From assembly GCA_900550825.1 (NCBI GenBank), contig URTZ01000131.1, positions 1 to 5,678 of the forward strand: a stretch of DNA of 5,678 nucleotides, written 5' to 3'. The position numbers and the translations under genes were made by a program. Below the pieces are notes generated by a model. That model did not search any database, was not told the DNA's origin, and was given only the letters and a program-made list of their open reading frames with translations. Of the stretch, positions 5,231 to 5,678 are shown piece by piece (the first letter of the stretch is position 1; the number at the start of each line of letters is the position of its first letter). The DNA is from an uncultured Collinsella sp. GTDB lineage: Bacteria; Actinomycetota; Coriobacteriia; Coriobacteriales; Coriobacteriaceae.

Positions 5231-5678
5231 ATGGCTAATCGTTTCGTTCTCAATACCATCTCTTATCATGGTTCCGGCGCCATCAAGGAGATCCCCGGCG
5301 AGCTCCAGCGTCGCGGCTACAAGAAGATCTTCGTCTGCTCCGACCCCGATCTGGTCAAGTTCGGCGTTACCGCTAAGGTGACCGACGAGCTCGACGCTGC
5401 CGGCATCGCTTGGAGCCTCTACTCCGAGATCAAGCCCAACCCCACTATCCAGAACGTCAAGGACGGCGTCGAGGCCTTCAAGGCCGCCGAGGCTGACGCT
5501 ATCGTGACCATCGGTGGCGGCTCCTCCATGGACACCGCTAAGGCCATTGGCATCATCATCAACAACCCCGAGTTCGCCGATGTCCGCAGCCTCGAGGGCG
5601 TTGCTCCCACTAAGAACCACGCCGTGTTCACCATCGCTGTGCCGACGACCGCCGGTACCGCTGCCGAGGTGACCATCA
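5231..5678 (+). CDS. fucO: lactaldehyde reductase / 1,2-propanediol oxidoreductase, iron-dependent (3' end outside window)
   Basis: Starts at ATG 5231 with GGGAGG (5219-5224) six bases upstream; 149 codons are present before the right edge, against about 382 in Escherichia coli FucO. The N-terminal, nucleotide-binding half of a group III iron-dependent alcohol dehydrogenase is visible: GSGAI (14-18), KPNPTIQNV (68-76), the NAD-binding loop GGGSSMD (95-101), AIGIIINNPEFADVRSLEGVA (105-125), and PTTAGTAAEVT (138-148). The 105-125 segment and the last motif closely follow E. coli FucO as I remember it, which favours FucO over other alcohol dehydrogenases. The metal ligands (one Asp, three His) would lie beyond the window. 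The enzyme reduces L-lactaldehyde from fucose or rhamnose breakdown to 1,2-propanediol with NADH, in the cytoplasm. All ten lysines are AAG and all twenty alanines GCT or GCC, unlike the neighbouring genes, which suggests high expression. No fucose genes are visible here. Confidence 0.9.
   Translation, partial: MANRFVLNTISYHGSGAIKEIPGELQRRGYKKIFVCSDPDLVKFGVTAKVTDELDAAGIAWSLYSEIKPNPTIQNVKDGVEAFKAAEADAIVTIGGGSSMDTAKAIGIIINNPEFADVRSLEGVAPTKNHAVFTIAVPTTAGTAAEVTI

Overview
The window is GC-rich DNA with short intergenic spaces and strong Shine-Dalgarno sequences. It looks like a chromosome of the class Coriobacteriia (Actinomycetota), most plausibly Collinsella or a close relative. That assignment is inferred from base composition, the gene families and the style of the intergenic hairpins; no marker gene is present. 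There are six protein genes, two of them cut by the window edges. I see no tRNA, rRNA, CRISPR array, insertion sequence or prophage gene.

Layout: (1) 1-544, + strand, the 3' part of a compact ABC-transporter ATPase. (2) 545-759, an unusual leader region: an AT-rich cluster of GGTAWTAC-type half-sites forming a large dyad (602-657), then a GC-rich structured stretch (668-724). (3) 760-963, + strand, a 67-residue RelB/DinJ-type antitoxin with no toxin gene beside it. (4) 972-1034, a composite inverted repeat that can fold into two mutually exclusive hairpins. (5) 1052-1963, + strand, a CPBP-family (CAAX protease/bacteriocin-processing) intramembrane protease. (6) 1960-4095, - strand, a YgiQ/UPF0313-type radical SAM protein with low-complexity basic tails; it converges on the protease gene and shares the palindromic stop CTAG with it. 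(7) 4096-4348, a divergent intergenic region holding an 11-bp perfect inverted repeat. (8) 4349-5065, + strand, a DUF1275/YoaK-type membrane protein, followed by a clear intrinsic terminator (5071-5107). (9) 5108-5230, a probable control region with LacI/cre-like inverted motifs. (10) 5231-5678, + strand, the first 149 codons of a FucO-type iron-dependent alcohol dehydrogenase (lactaldehyde reductase/1,2-propanediol oxidoreductase), with codon use typical of a highly expressed gene.

The genes do not form one pathway. They read as separate transcription units: ABC ATPase, antitoxin (perhaps with the protease), YgiQ, DUF1275 protein and FucO. FucO is the most metabolically informative: in gut anaerobes this enzyme reduces lactaldehyde from fucose or rhamnose breakdown to 1,2-propanediol. 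The most unusual content is intergenic: several hairpins sharing a GGGAC core, which look like a dispersed REP-like family, and the elaborate leader in front of a solitary antitoxin.
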